Assembly (NCBI GenBank): GCA_035582835.1
Contig: JAYKAV010000008.1
Coordinates: 62,001-126,000, forward strand
From: Phoebastria nigripes
Taxonomy: Eukaryota > Chordata > Aves > Procellariiformes > Diomedeidae
Length of the DNA stretch: 64,000 nucleotides
Direction: 5' to 3'
Below the pieces are notes generated by a model, which was given only the letters and a program-made list of their open reading frames with translations, did no database searches and was not told the origin of the DNA. This document shows, in pieces, positions 51,301 to 64,000 of this stretch. Positions within the stretch are counted from its first letter, which is position 1, and every line of letters begins with the position of its first letter. The translations under genes were made by a program, and so were the position numbers.

Positions 51301-53040
51301 ACCTGTAACGCCCCGTTGAAGACAGCAGCAGCTAACAGCAGCTCTGGTGGATCTCGTGGATGATTTCCACGTTTCCTGCATGTCTTGCTGTGGACAGGTC
51401 CTTTTGTAACTCTGGCTCCTGCATAACAGGTTCCCCTGGTCCTCCTGCCTCCAGTTGCTCTGCGTAATGGGAGACCTGGGAGCACACAGCGCCGTCTGGC
51501 TGGCTCTGCCGCCCACGCTGTTTGGACACTGTCTTTTTGGACACAAATGGGATACCTTCTTGAATGCACAACTATGAACAAGGTTAGGCAGCTGATGCCT
51601 TCAGTTGCAATGTGCTCGTTCTTTAAAAAACAAAACAAAACAAAACAGCACAAAAAAANCCACAAAATGTTGGCCTGCCTCAGCCCTATTTGTCTGTTTT
51701 GACAGCTGCTTAAGGTTATCGACAGAGCCATAGTTGCCAGCAGCTTTTCATAGGAGGATGTCTTCTTACTGCGCTGCTTGTTCTTGGGAAAGACTTATTT
51801 TTTGCCAGCCGCTTCTTCCATGGTTTAAATTTTTTTTGCCAGAAACCCAGCAATAGCTGCTTTAAGTAATTGTGGTAGACCTTTTGAAATGGCCAGTAAG
51901 CCTGACCTTTCCTTAATTTTAAATGCTGAGAAATTAGGTTGTAATGACTTGGTGAATGGAAGTTACAGAAAACAAATTAACCAAGTGTTCCTTCTTTCTT
52001 TCCTAACCTCTTTTTTCCACTTCTTTTGTGACTTTCCTGTCTGCTCCTAGAGCAACCACAGTCTTTTTACTCAGCTCATTAAATCATGTTTTCAGTCTGG
52101 CTTTAGACTCACAAACTACTCTTGTTAGTGAGCATTTTCTTCTTATCTCCTTCCTTTCATTCTTATCTCAGCCTTTTGGCAGAAAGCACTTAACAGAGGC
52201 TGTGGGCCTTGAAGTTGGGCTTTGAATGAGGGGAGGAGGAGACATTGACCATTCAGGCTTTAATTTCAGTGTTTCTGCAGCCTGATTGATAACCTCAGGG
52301 CTATGAAAATACGTGCTTCATTGACTCGCAGAGAATTAATCTTCTGAATAAATGGTTAAAAAAAAAAAAGAAACCCTAGTTATGTATTTTTGCATAGACT
52401 GTGATGTCACTAAAAACACAGAAAACATGCAAAGTTTGCAAGCTTTCTGGCCCATCTACTACAATTCCTAATACGACAGAACTCTTAATCTGCTCCTGAT
52501 GCAGGGTTAGACTGGTTGTGTTTGGTGTGGCTGGTCAGCAGATTTGGGGGACTACAGCACAGCGGATCTGGAAAGGCACTAGTTAAAGGAAGAAGCCATC
52601 TAGATGGATGACCCTTGTGCTTTTCGGAGCTGTTACCAAAACCCTGGTGGGTTGCTGGAGGAGGCAAGCTTGGTAACTATAGAGCTTCCCATCCCATCTT
52701 ACCTAAAAGATCCAACTTTTATTTGCATCAGTGGGAATTTTCCAGTGATGGTAGGAGTTAGATTGTGTTTCTAGTGAAATGAGAAATACAGATGCCTCAA
52801 GCTAAGGGGAACACAGGAGAGAAAGAATATATGAAAACATAGACTTTGCGATTTGTCTTATTCTTTCTTCTAATACCCATTTCCTCTCTTCTTGCCCAAG
52901 AAAATATGTTTTGCCATTGAATTATTAACAGGTCAGCTTCTGAGGGTCCAGCCAGGAAATACCTTCTCAGTCTCCAGAAATGAGAGTGCTCTTTCAGAAA
53001 CAATTTACAGCTGTCCTCATGGTTGTGAAGATAACATGAA

Positions 53041-53065
53041 TAAAGCTGGGTAAAGCTGGGTAAAA
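53041..53065. repeat. 10-bp tandem repeat, 2.5 copies
   Basis: TAAAGCTGGG occurs twice in a row, followed by a partial TAAA copy. Confidence 0.85.
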
Positions 53066-53584
53066 CTGTTCCGTAAGTGCTGGAGCAAAGCTCACCCTGG
53101 ACTCAGTAAAGAGGGGAGGCCACACTTTTTAATGTTATTCTTGTTATTCTAGGCTAACTATGAAGGCTGCTGGTAAAGTTGAATACGCATGTTATTTAGT
53201 TGCTAGCAAGAGGAAATACATTTTTCTATTATCTTCTGGACAAACTGTAGCTTTCTTTGTAGTGCTGTAAGTGGCTGGTTTCAGGTGAATTGTAGAAGAT
53301 ATGGTGGGATAAAATCAAGCAATTCTCTGCTCATGTGTTTCAGGTATTCTGCTTTGCATTTAAACAGTTCAGAAGTGTGTGTGTGTAAGCAAAGTTTTAC
53401 TGCCAGTTGAGCGAGATTATGTACTTTTCCTGATGGTATAACTCATACAAAATATGCTGCCCAAAGCATCGCTAGACATACGATATAGTGGCATTTGCAA
53501 GTCCAGGCAATTATATGCAAGATTTTTGAAATGTAGAATCCAGAGCTGCCTGTCTGACTAATACATTGGTAAGGGCACGCCTGA

Positions 53585-53640
53585 CTTTATTAGATAGGAG
53601 TCTGTTCTTTGGCTTTATTAGATAGGAGTCTATTCTTTGA
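53585..53640. repeat. Two-copy tandem duplication, 28-bp unit
   Basis: The unit starting CTTTATTAGATAGGAGTCTG is repeated directly with two mismatches in 28 bases. Confidence 0.92.
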
Positions 53641-55966
53641 TCAAGTCACTAAAGCTTTTTTTTTTTCCCTCTTTTTTCTTCTTTCTGACTTGCAAGCAGT
53701 GTCTGGGCAAGCGATCTCACACTGTTAGCTCCTGACTCCTTGAAAGTAAAAGCATCGCCCTGTTTCTTTGGAAGTTTCTGAAACTTATTGCTGTACCTCA
53801 TAAACAGGGAGGGGAAAAATATAGATGATGTGTTAAAAGGATTATTGTTGGTGCCGTTTGTATTTCCTTCTCTCAGTCCATTTGCCACTCATTTAAATGA
53901 AATCTCTTTTCCTCCCCCATCCCATGTTTGTGTTGGGTGTCAGCCTGTGTTTATGGTGGTGGCGTTGGGCGTCCCACACTGGCACTCCTGACCGGGAGTT
54001 CATGCTGATGACTGGACAATGCTGAGGATGCACAACAAACACAATTAAAATGTCTTTGTTCCTTTTAAGAACATGTTGTTAGGTATGTTTAAATGCAAGG
54101 ATGTGAATTACCTTCCTAACTACAGTTGGGTGGTTTTTTTTTTTGTTTTTTTTTGAAGGTCACTGCTTTTCCATTGGAGGAGTTTCTGCGTATTTATTCT
54201 GGCTGAGAAGACAACTGGACTAAAGGTTTTTGCTCAGCCTTCTTTAGGCAGCAGCCCAAGTACTCAGGCACTTCAGTCTAAAGGATAGAAAAACATTTGA
54301 GAAACATACTCAAGTTGATAACAGAAAGGTAAATAGAAAATTGCAGAAACTAAGGCAGGAACTTAGGCTTCCTCTTTGATTTTTTGAAACTTACAGTGTT
54401 TTACCACTTTGTTTCGAACTTAATGTATGATTTTTTTCCGTCTGTAAACTTATTTAAGAAATAGAAAATAAAACTGAAGATGATAGGATACCAATGTGTA
54501 ACCACTGTGGTGCATAGGTATGTTGAATACTGTGTGAAGTTTGTTTCCCCAAGTTGGAAAAGCCCACCAAAAATAAAAGCATGAAAAAAGCCAGAGAACT
54601 AGAAGAGATGCAAGGAAAAGGTAACAAGAGTGCTCCAAAGCATGGAGCAACTGTATTGTGGAAGCTGATTGAATTATGAGTTCTGTGGAGAAAATGAGTA
54701 GAGCAATGATGTTTTTCTGTCTTTTCTGATGTAAGGATTTGGGAGCATGAAATTGAATTATTAGGAGGTAAGCTTGAAACAAAAAAAAGAGCTACTTTTT
54801 CAGAAAACATAATAAAACAATGAGAAAGTCATGTTTTAAACTTTTAGCATCCTCCGTATCTTATATAAAAGATTTCTCTTAAAAAACAACAACAAAAACC
54901 CACAAAAAAACCCCAACAAAACAACCTTTCCCTCCAAAACCTGAAAGTTTTTATGTTCAAAAGTAAATAGATACATTCATAGAAGAAAAATCCGGCATGC
55001 ACAAGAACTTCTTTGTATGCTGCCAGACCTTGCCTGGCTCCCCCTGTGACTAACACGGAGCCAGTTTCTGTAGCCACAGGTGGCTTCCAGAAGAGTTCAC
55101 AGGAGGAGTCACGCGTGGCGATGCTCCGTGTAGTGCCGGTGGTTGCCGAGTCCCAAGGGCCAGGGGGAAGTACCTTGCCTGTGGTCTCAGAGCCATGAGG
55201 GTTTGACTTGGCTGAGAAGGTGGGCAGTAGGCACTGGAGACAGGGAGCCCGTCTCGCTGAAAGCCAAAGCACAGGGTGCATTGAGCGGAAGATCCCAGCC
55301 TGGAAATGCTGCGTTTGAATTCCCAATCATGGGTTGAAGGGGGTCAGTGCACTGGTATGCTGCCTATTATACGATCTTCCTTCTACTTTTACAGACACAT
55401 CATTTTCTTCATCTGATAATTTGTTTCATAGACCAGAAAAGTGAGTCTGTGGTATTTGCCCCGTCATTGAAAGAAAAACCTGGGGACCTCCCAAGAGCTT
55501 ATTATAGAGTTGCAAGGACCTACGTGAAGCCAGGGGTTCTTGGTGTCAGGGGCTTGTTACAAAAAGAAATATTTACTGCAGTATTAATTTAAAAATGGGC
55601 TGTTTTACCTAAAAATGCTGAGCTTGGAACTGAGTGCAGCACATTAGTGGCTTTCGGGTTCCGATCTCTGCAAATGCTTGACGAGGAGATTAAATGTTTC
55701 TTCACAGGGGTAGTTATGATGACTTCGGTGTGATTACTCATGTGAATATCTTCCATAGCGTGACTGTAAAGTACAAACATTTGGGATAACATGTAATCTA
55801 GGCAGGTGGGGAGAATTCTTTTGTCACCTTTTTTGAATAGCACCAGCAGAACAAAGACAATATAGTCCATTAATACCTCCAATAAAAGAAAAAAAGAATT
55901 TAACGCTATCTGTGCAATGTGAAACTATTTGATAAGTAACAATATACCTGGTGAACTCTTGTGGAA

Positions 55967-55990
55967 CATAGGGTCTCACATAGGGTCTCA
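55967..55990. repeat. Perfect 12-bp tandem duplication
   Basis: CATAGGGTCTCA is present twice in direct succession. Confidence 0.9.
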
Positions 55991-58900
55991 TTTAGGATTT
56001 TTGCTCATTTCTAATGGTTGCTTAGGGCTTTTTTGTTTTGTTTTTTTTGATGTTCCTGGTGGAGTAATTCAGCATGGCAAATAATATAGCATGAGACAGT
56101 CATAGTGGGCTTTCTTTCTGTTGGTATTATTCCTTAAGGTTGGGTCAGCCAATGAGAATTGATTTCCCAATTTTGGTTTGTATTGGGCTATACATAACAG
56201 GTAGTAGGAAGGACAGCAGTAGCTGGGCCCTCTATAAGTAATGTAGGGAACACCAAGAAGCAAGATGCTCACTTGAGAGAGGCCTTTCTTATGTGGTGGT
56301 TTGGGAAGTAGTTACTTGGAAATCTTTCTCTGCACAGATCTGCTCCAGGGGTGGTTTCACAGGTTGCAACAAGCTGAATGAAGAGCTCATCAGCGTGCTC
56401 CCGCGACTTACCTTGCGTTGACATGAGCTATTATGGGGTGTCCCCAAGAACTGCGTTGCTTTGGTAGCCCTAAAGAAAACAGTCGAGCCACGCACGTCCT
56501 TAACATGGCAAAAATGCCAGGAGCGGTGGGGATGGAGGAAGGGCTCGGTCCCACAGATCAGGGCATAATGTCCAGCCCACGTGGGGTGTTGGCAATTTGT
56601 CAGGGTAGTGAGGGGAAGCTGAGCGGGTTAGGGGCTGCGCCCTTGGCTGGTGTGATTGCTTGCAAGANAGGCTGATGACAGCGTTAGGAACAAGGCACGC
56701 CGTTGTTGGTGTGGCAGGCTGAGGAGAAGGAAGAAATTTTTGAATAATTAGTCCTTTGCAATAGCTTTTTCCTTGCTGTGGTGGCTTCAGTGTCATTGAG
56801 TGTTATTCTCAAAATCACACCCTTGTTTCTTTTCTTGCACCTGCTAGTGTGGCTCAGCCAGGCCGCTTCCTACAGTGGCAACGCACCTTGTGAAATGCTG
56901 CGTCCTAGGAGAAGGCTTTTATATCAAAGGGGGCGCTTTGGGATAACTGCTCCCTTACACTTCNATCTGCTGAACGATGCACAAAAGCAGATTTTTGGCA
57001 GAGCATTTATTGCACTGACACCTGCAAAAACAAAGTAGGATTGTATATTAAGGAGGATTTATGCTGTAACTGCATGCAAGGGAATCAGGTCTTTGAGCTT
57101 AAGAAAACCAAAACTTTTGGAAGCAAATCGTAATGTCAGACTTTAGTCCTTTGCGTGATTCAGCTGGCCCAGCCAGCCAGATCGGCGGCAGAGAGACAGC
57201 ATCTCTGTATGGGACGTGTCTAGTGTCAACTCGGTGCTATGGAGAACAGAGGGAAGCAAGAACGGAAAGAAAGGAATTGGACAGAAATAGTAAAAATGAA
57301 AAGAACAGTTGGGATATACATTCATTTGGAGAGGAAAGCCAATGTAAGTCATCCTCTGGGTCTTGTACATGTATGTGTGTATATTGTGCTGCGGCGGTGA
57401 CCATATGCCCCAATGTGGCTGAGGTTTCAGTGCTTTGGCCTTTGCGTAAGCAGTATGTCGAAAAGACCCTCTGCCTTGAAGGTTTAGAAATAATTTGTAA
57501 GTTTAATGTAATTTTGAATACAGAGTATTTAATGGTCAAAACTGGAACAGAGTAGGCAAGGAGTGGCTTCTTGAGGAGCTGGGTTTTATCACTGGAGTTT
57601 AGGTTCCCAGTACATCAGTGGGCTCTTTTCCCTCCAAACTATTCTGCCCCATTAAAAAGCTGAGAGGAGGTAAGATGTATTAGCCTGGAATCCAGTGGCT
57701 TTCCTTGCCATCGCGTAGAGTTGCTCTGCTGAGTGCTTGTGCACCTTTTGGAGGATTTATCCCCAGGCGGTTCTGTTGGCATTATGGGTACTTGCCCTCC
57801 GCTTCTGAAATAGCGGCAGAGCTTTATAAAATAGGGCCTTTATGTTTGCTTTGGGTGAGCTTTTTATTACAGGACAGCAGTCTAGCAAAGTGCATCTTCA
57901 CTTGCACCAATGTATATAAACATACTGGTTTTACCCTCTCTCTTGTTTTTTTGTCCAGCTTAGTTGCCTTGTGGAAGCGAAGATATGTGCGTCTTGCTGG
58001 CTGACTGGTAAAACCTAACTCATTTGGTCTAAGCCATTTCTTGAGTTTATGTCACAAAAGGTAAACCCCTTTGACGCAGAGGTTCAGCTATTATGGGCGT
58101 AATTATCTCAGTGAAGAATGCAGGATGGTTAAGTGCTGCTGTCAAGCTGGGCTGCGTTTTAGACCTATCTGACAGGTAATGAAGGCTAAGAAATAGCCAT
58201 ATTTTGCTCCTGTGACCTCATTTAAAGGTGGTACAGGACCTTCCTTCTCCTGCTTTTTCTCTCCTGCAAAATACAACTTTTGGTTAAGAGCTGAGCTCGC
58301 CACCGTCTTCCCCCCCACAGTCGTGTGAGTAGTTTCAGCTTGACGAGGAATGCTTGATGTAATCTTCTGAAATTAGGCACGTAGGTGTGTTGTCATTATT
58401 AGCCTGCTAGTGGCCGTTTAGCTATTTTATCTCAGTTATAATTAAAAGCATGTTAACTGGAAGGGAGTGAGAGGAGGTGGGTCAGGAAGCTGGAGCTGGA
58501 GCCGCATCCAAGGCGGGATGTGTTTGGGCCTGTGGATGGGAAGTGTCTGGCAAAGACAGTGCCTGTAAGTGTCTTCTAGCTATCAGACTACCTTTATACT
58601 GAAAAAGGAGATTTCTGGTCCCTGAACGTCCAATTTACACTGTTATTTGAAGAGGTTTTTTGCCACTTGGTGCAGACTTCTGCACAGCTCTCCTCAAATT
58701 GCCCCCGTCAATGTATGGGGTGTTTCTGTCTGACTGAGATAAAGCATCTTCCTCCTACAAAACTATTTATTTTCCCCTACAGAGAGGTGAGAAGGTGCGT
58801 GGAGTTTAAATGTGACCCACAAGCTGCGTCTGTTTGGTTCAAAGTATTTTATTTTAGGATCCCACACAATCCAAAGCTTTCCTTGTGAGCTGTGACCTTG

Positions 58901-60159
58901 TGAGCTCTTCAGGCCTCAGGGAAATGAATCATGTCTTCGTTTCAACCTCTTTCATCTACAGAATGAAAATAAAGTTGAAATCTTTGTTGTGTGCCTTCTA
59001 TTATTATGGCTTTCCCTTGGAGTGAATTTGACAGGGACGTTGATGGAGAGCTCTTGAAAATGGCTGGTGCTCTCTGGCTCCTTGTTTATACATCCCTGGA
59101 AGATCTATGGATAGAGGACGCTAAGCAAGCGCAAAATCGCATTAAGAGGTTGGGAAATCCCTTCTGTCTAACTTAGTGCATTTGAAATGATGGAAATTTA
59201 TTTGTAGGGGTAAAATGGCCATCCTTTTAAAAGTTAACTGGTAGTGTCATCAAGGGAGTGGTAAATGTTGTAGCATCCTGAAGTGATGAGGAAGCTAAAC
59301 CAAAGCCTTCCTTGCCGAAGGTGTGCAGGAGAATGATGCCCTTTGCTTTGCAGAAAAACACCCAACCTTGTGATTACTTGTGATGGGCCAGATGTGGCCC
59401 TCTGCCAGCAATTAGTAACGATTTAGAGAAGAACCAAAGTTTGCCTCTGAATGGGGCAATAATGGTGTAAATGAAATTTTTGAAGTGTTTCTACAAATTA
59501 TTTTAACAAGTGCCAAGTGAATTCTTTTCTTCAAACGAAATCGTGGACCAAGTTATTTCTGATAGAAAATGAAACCCCATATCTTTAGTGAGGGGGAAGG
59601 GAGCTGGGACAGTAGTGACAAACCCAGAAAGATGCCAAACATCTGCAGGTCTCTGGTGAGGAAGGAAACTGGCTGTAGCTGTTGTTGAGGAAGGGGTGCT
59701 GCTTCTCATAACCCAGAGGAAAGGGTGTGAAACATGGTAATAATTGTAGGAAACAATTGTCGTTGTTGTTCTGGCTGGACTGTGCCCTGCAAGGCGTACG
59801 GAAATAAACACGGATCTCTGAATCTCGCCGCTGCTCTGGTTCAGCCTCGTGGTGCAACGAGAAAGGAAATAATGAAGTAAAAGGGATCTTGGCAGGCTTT
59901 GGTTTTCCTCTGCAGAGCGGTAGGAAGGCGAGCAGAGTTTAAATGTACCCTGCAAAATGTGTATGTTTGGTTTGAAGTATTTCAGGGTCAGGCAGAAGGC
60001 AAGACACCTATATAAAGTCCTGACTTCTTGTGCCTGTGGGCTACCTCTCTTTGGGGTTCTGGTATTAACACTATATAAAAGTTTGGGTTTTTTTCTCTGT
60101 CTTCCCTATATTCTTTCTCCTGGGCATGAGGAAACTTTTCTCCTTGAACTCTGATTTAC

Positions 60160-61240
60160 TGTCACATCTTTTCTGTCTCAAGACCCTTTCTTGGTCAGGT
60201 CAGTACCTTTCACCATCCACGTTTGGCTGCTTTGCTTTCGACTCTCNTCTTTTCATATCCCCTGATCTTCTTTGACCTCTCTGGCTGTCCTGCCGGCACC
60301 TCCTTAGTTCAGTTCTCGCCACCCCATTTCTGGGCTGTCCTGCACATTCCTGTTGGCTTTGTTATTAGTCAGGCCCCTTGCCTGCTGTACACCAGCCTGC
60401 TCCAGGGCCTCAGCTGCCGTTTCCATATTGCTCGCCTCTTCTCCCTTGTTCATCTCTTTCCGGTTAGCCTTTCGTTGCCTTTCTCGTGATGTTCCTCTCT
60501 GCATAGCTTACTGGTGGTATGAACCATCTCCTTCCCCTCCCTCCCAAACACCCTTTCTTAATCCCTCTATGATTTTTGCCAGTCCCATCCCATTTGGGCA
60601 CATAGCGAGTAGTTCTTCAGTCTCTGCCTCTTGCTCATCCCATGCGTCCGGACTACGTGCACAATCTTTGGCTACAAACTTTCGAGGAAATCTAATTCAG
60701 TCTTTGCGAGCTCAGACCTTTGCAGGCTGTAATTACCTCTCGCCGTCATCGCTGAGACCTCCTTCCTGCTGGCTTACTTGACGCGTCTGTGCGTGCATGT
60801 CTGTGTACATATACAGCATCCCTATTCCCCGAGGTTTCTTTAGCCTGTGCAACCATTGGATCACCTGCGCTGGACCTTTGCTGTCGCTGCCTCTCGGCAC
60901 GCCTCCTTCAGCCGCTCCGGGCTCTGCCTAATTTTCCTCCCGTCTGCTGAGCCAGGTATCGTCCCCCACATTACCCTTCCCCATCAAGCTGGTGAGGAAG
61001 GACTTGCTCGTGCGTGTCTGCAGTGTCTTTCTGGGTTGGCCAGGCCTTACTTTTGCCATATTGAAATACCCTCAGTGGTTGCCTTCTCTGAATGCCTTCA
61101 TAGTCTTTGCGCGGAGATCTCTTTTCCTCAGCATATCCTGCCCCCTGTCAACAGCCAGCCTTGCAATAACTGCTCTGTTTTTGTTGTTCCCTTTGTAGTT
61201 CTCCTGTGGTCTAAGGCAGGCAGGCACTCTTCTGGGTAAG
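60160..61240. other. Pyrimidine-rich kilobase in the STOX2 intron
   Basis: The + strand here is strongly enriched in T and C over about 1 kb and therefore poor in stop codons, giving open frames of 142 (60,353-60,781) and 130 codons (60,847-61,239). It keeps several CpGs. I see no protein family in the translations. It could be a very old repeat or simply a strand-asymmetric stretch. Confidence 0.4.
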
Positions 61241-62644
61241 GGTGCTTTCGCATTTCAGTCTGTCCTGTGAAGTGCACAGCATCCTGTTTGGTACTGAAAT
61301 ATTTATTAACAACTGTGGTGAACTCATCCCTAGCGTGACATTGCCTGTCAGAGAGGTTAAATTCTTTTACTGACCTTTGTAAGGAAAAAAGAAAAGGTAC
61401 TTTGGAAATTAATTGCAGGGGTGTCTGTGAATTTATGGAGGGCTTAAAAAGAAAGTAGGCTTTCTTGGAGAAACAGCCTTTTGTCAATGTACCTGCTTTT
61501 TCCCCCTACTAAATGCACAGTGAACAGGCTGACCTAACCGGCTTTCAGTTTTGTTCTGTCTGAACAGGCTTGCTCGCTGCCGTTTCTTGGGTTAAATGCT
61601 TGAACTGTTAAAATACAGAGGAGGAAAAGCCCCTGGATGCGCAGCATGAAGTAGTGTTGCTGCATTCACTCTGGCTTGGACATATTGTCTGATTTCAGAG
61701 TCATCGGAGCAGTCGTGGTATCACCCTCTGCTTTCTTCCTGCTTCTCCTTGGAGGCCCTCTGGCAGGTCTCCAAGGGCAGAGCGTGCAATCCAGAATGAG
61801 TTGATTTGAGGTTTGAGAGCAGAAACCCAAGGAAATGTCATTTTAAACATACAAAAGATCTCTGCATATCCAACCCATCAGCATGGGGCACCCAGATGAA
61901 GGCTTCCCTCTCCTGTCCTTCATCCCCTGGTTCATTTTCCCCAATTTCACAAGGGCTTGATGTACATTAGGTCATATACTTCCAGCAGTGGGGCAGCAGA
62001 ACAAAGCAGTTTTCAAAGGAAATAAGGACAGTTTATAGCTGGTTTTCATTTGTTTTTTCTTCTATTTGGTAAGCTGTACAATATTTAATAATAAAAGACT
62101 TGCTAGTTCTTGTATCGCAGACACTGAATTATTAAATCTCAGAATCTCTGATTTTGCTAAAGAGTAATTAGTGTGTGCAGTATCTTCCTGACACGTGCTG
62201 GAGATGTAATCAGGAACCAAGGTGCTCTTAGCAAGAGCTTTGTTAAAGCATACTTTAAAATACCACCTTACCAGGAATGGAAAGAGCCTGTAGTCATATA
62301 AAAAAAAAAAATCCTCTCGGAAGCTAAGAGGTTAGGGAAGACAGGATCAGGTATCTGTAGTGTTAGAGACTGTGCTCATCTGCTGGGTTTACCCTTGGTT
62401 AAATTTTCAGCATAGATCCTCATAACATAGTGTCAGCAGAAACGCAGGCAAAGCTTAAAGGATTACTCTGATTAATAGGAGGATGCGAGTTTTGGGTTTT
62501 GTTTGTTGCATTAGAGCTGAAGAGTCGTTTGGGTGCTTAGCTTGGACTCGTGCCCACGTCTAACCATATGGTACAGCACTCAATGGAATGCAGATAATAA
62601 CTTCATTTTCTTTACTATTTAGGTTCAAACTTGTGCTAACAGGT

Positions 62645-62800
62645 CCCCTCCCAAGCTTTGTTTCAACCCACTTGTGAACCTAGTAGGGAAATTCATCTCT
62701 CCATGCCTCAGTTTCCCTGTCCTGCAAATGGCAAGAATAATACACTTCTCCTCTTTCAACGTGTTTGGAGCATACGGATGAAAAGCACCAAATATGAGCT
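62645..62800 (+). mobile_element. Probable MIR-like SINE remnant, sense
   Basis: ATGCCTCAGTTTCCCTGTCC, then AATGGCAAGAATAATAC and a distal AAAAGCACC block follow the order of the central and 3' parts of MIR-type SINEs. The identification is by remembered pattern only. Confidence 0.5.
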
Positions 62801-64000
62801 TGCTATTTAATTATTGGGACTATTGTTTGTACTGAATTTGTCTGACCATGCAATGGGAACACCCATGATTGGGAAACCTGGGCTTCCCACGTCTGTCTGG
62901 GCAGCACCCGGGCAGTGGCGCTAGCCTGCCCAGCCGGGCCGTGACCTACAATGCTGGCAAATATACCTGGCGTTAGCCAGCCAGCCACTTCAAAGGGTGA
63001 GGGTGGTGACAAGGGAGTGAAAACTTATGGGGGAGAAAGCGTGCTTCAAACCTGAATAAAGCAAAATTTTCGTCTTCTGACTANGGAGCCTGAATACATT
63101 GCTGCTTCCTAGATAATTTGAAGCTGTGTTAATATTTCAAAAGAGCAGAAGTGAGTCAAACCAGCTAATCCATGTAAACTGTTGTCATAGGTATGTGGTG
63201 AAATCCACGTCCGTCAGCCCCGAGAAGTTGCTTCGTGGGGTTGGGTCAAGGCATATTGGAGTCCCCATTTCCCTGAGTGGTACGGGAGCAATGGGAATAG
63301 TAATTTCTTTTTCCCTAACAAATGGCTGATGAATGACCCTTCAGATTTGGGGTCCTAAGACACGCTCTGTGAATGTGGATAGCATGTCTTTACTGCTTTT
63401 TACAGGATTAAACTTAACATGGGAGGAATCTGCTTTGGAAGGGACTTTGAAATTTTGGAGGCAGGCTAAACTGACCCCTGGAGCGCTGATATTAATGTGC
63501 GTACTATCCAGATGTGTCGTGATCTTCTGAGGATAGGTAAAGATATTGTATATGTATTAGATATTACATGTGTATTTTAAATCTTTCAATTTAAAAGTAA
63601 ATGTTTAAACCCTGCAAATAAACCAGTAGCTTAGAAAAAATGTAATATGGAGCAATTGTACAAAGAATTGTATTGTGCTGTAGTGTTACACCAACTGTAC
63701 CAAGCCTATAGGCAAAGGCTTATGCCTTGGATTTAAGGAGTATATGGTGTGTCCTGGTCTCACTGTAGAAACTGCATGTAGGAGACAGTTTCAAGATGCT
63801 AGACCTGTTGTTATTAGTGATTCCTCAGTCTCCTGACTCTAAGGCTGCTTGGCCTGAAAGCAGCAGGCAATCAGTGAGGTCATTTTAAGGGGTTTGGAGT
63901 TGATCTTCAAAGTCACGTAATTTTTATAATGTCTTCAAGGAGAAATCTGATTGCAGAGTCGCATGTTACTCCATGAAAAGTTTGGGGAGCTGATAGTGGT

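Larger units (their letters stand above)
36529..64000 (+). other. STOX2: STOX2 intron 1 (partial, at least 27.5 kb)
   Basis: After the GTAGGT donor there is no further exon that I can recognise: nothing resembles the winged-helix start with QSQFIPLGE or the MKKTRS exon. Open frames of up to 167 codons on both strands lack family signatures and are taken as chance. Recognisable contents are one CR1 remnant, one MIR-like SINE, short tandem duplications and a hairpin, listed separately. Confidence 0.75.

Noticed and set aside
51294..51731. 145-codon - strand open frame and two overlapping shorter ones
   Set aside because: They start inside a CR1 3' remnant region, have no recognisable motif, include an N and differ in frame. 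Chance is the simplest reading.
57133..57555. 140-codon + strand open frame in the STOX2 intron
   Set aside because: It has Cys-rich text but no spaced zinc-finger or other pattern, no splice context and no neighbouring exon.

Overview
The window is vertebrate nuclear DNA, almost certainly from a bird. The evidence is intron-rich genes with canonical GT/AG splice sites, a CR1 LINE ending in the typical ATTCTATG-type tail, low overall repeat content and a compact gene layout. The order TRAPPC11 then STOX2 on the same strand matches human 4q35.1, so this is the orthologous block (chicken chromosome 4 would be expected). The species cannot be told from the sequence.

Region 1 (1 to about 16,270): the 3' half of TRAPPC11 on the + strand. 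Nineteen coding exons (the first cut by the window edge) join in one uninterrupted frame to give 703 residues plus a stop codon at 15,329-15,331, corresponding to roughly the last 700 of 1133 residues of the human protein. A 3' UTR with a good AATAAA follows. TRAPPC11 is a subunit of the TRAPPIII tethering complex in ER-to-Golgi traffic and autophagy. All splice phases are consistent and no break is visible.

Region 2 (about 16,270 to 35,700): intergenic. It holds a dead, 5'-truncated, internally deleted CR1 on the - strand (28,828-30,370), two probable ancient MIR/CORE-SINE-like remnants, short tandem repeats, two alternating purine-pyrimidine tracts with Z-DNA character, and AT-rich stretches that could be conserved noncoding elements but cannot be tested here. 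I see no protein gene.

Region 3 (about 35,710 to 36,860): a CpG island containing a STOX2 first coding exon (36,174-36,528, + strand). It encodes 118 residues of a STOX1-like N-terminus with a Gly/Ala-rich insert and ends at a GTAGGT donor. Upstream are GC boxes, a CCG-rich pentanucleotide repeat and a short upstream ORF that stops two codons before the start codon.

Region 4 (36,529 to 64,000): the first part of a long STOX2 intron. It has a CR1 3' remnant, several two-copy tandem duplications, a strong hairpin, a probable MIR-like SINE and a pyrimidine-rich kilobase, but no further recognisable exon. The winged-helix exon of STOX2 must lie beyond the window.

Most ORFs of 60-400 codons in the window are chance open frames. 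I found no convincing undescribed biological system. The most useful leads are the STOX1-like STOX2 start exon with its leader ORF and G-quadruplex, competing splice acceptors in TRAPPC11, and the intronic hairpin.
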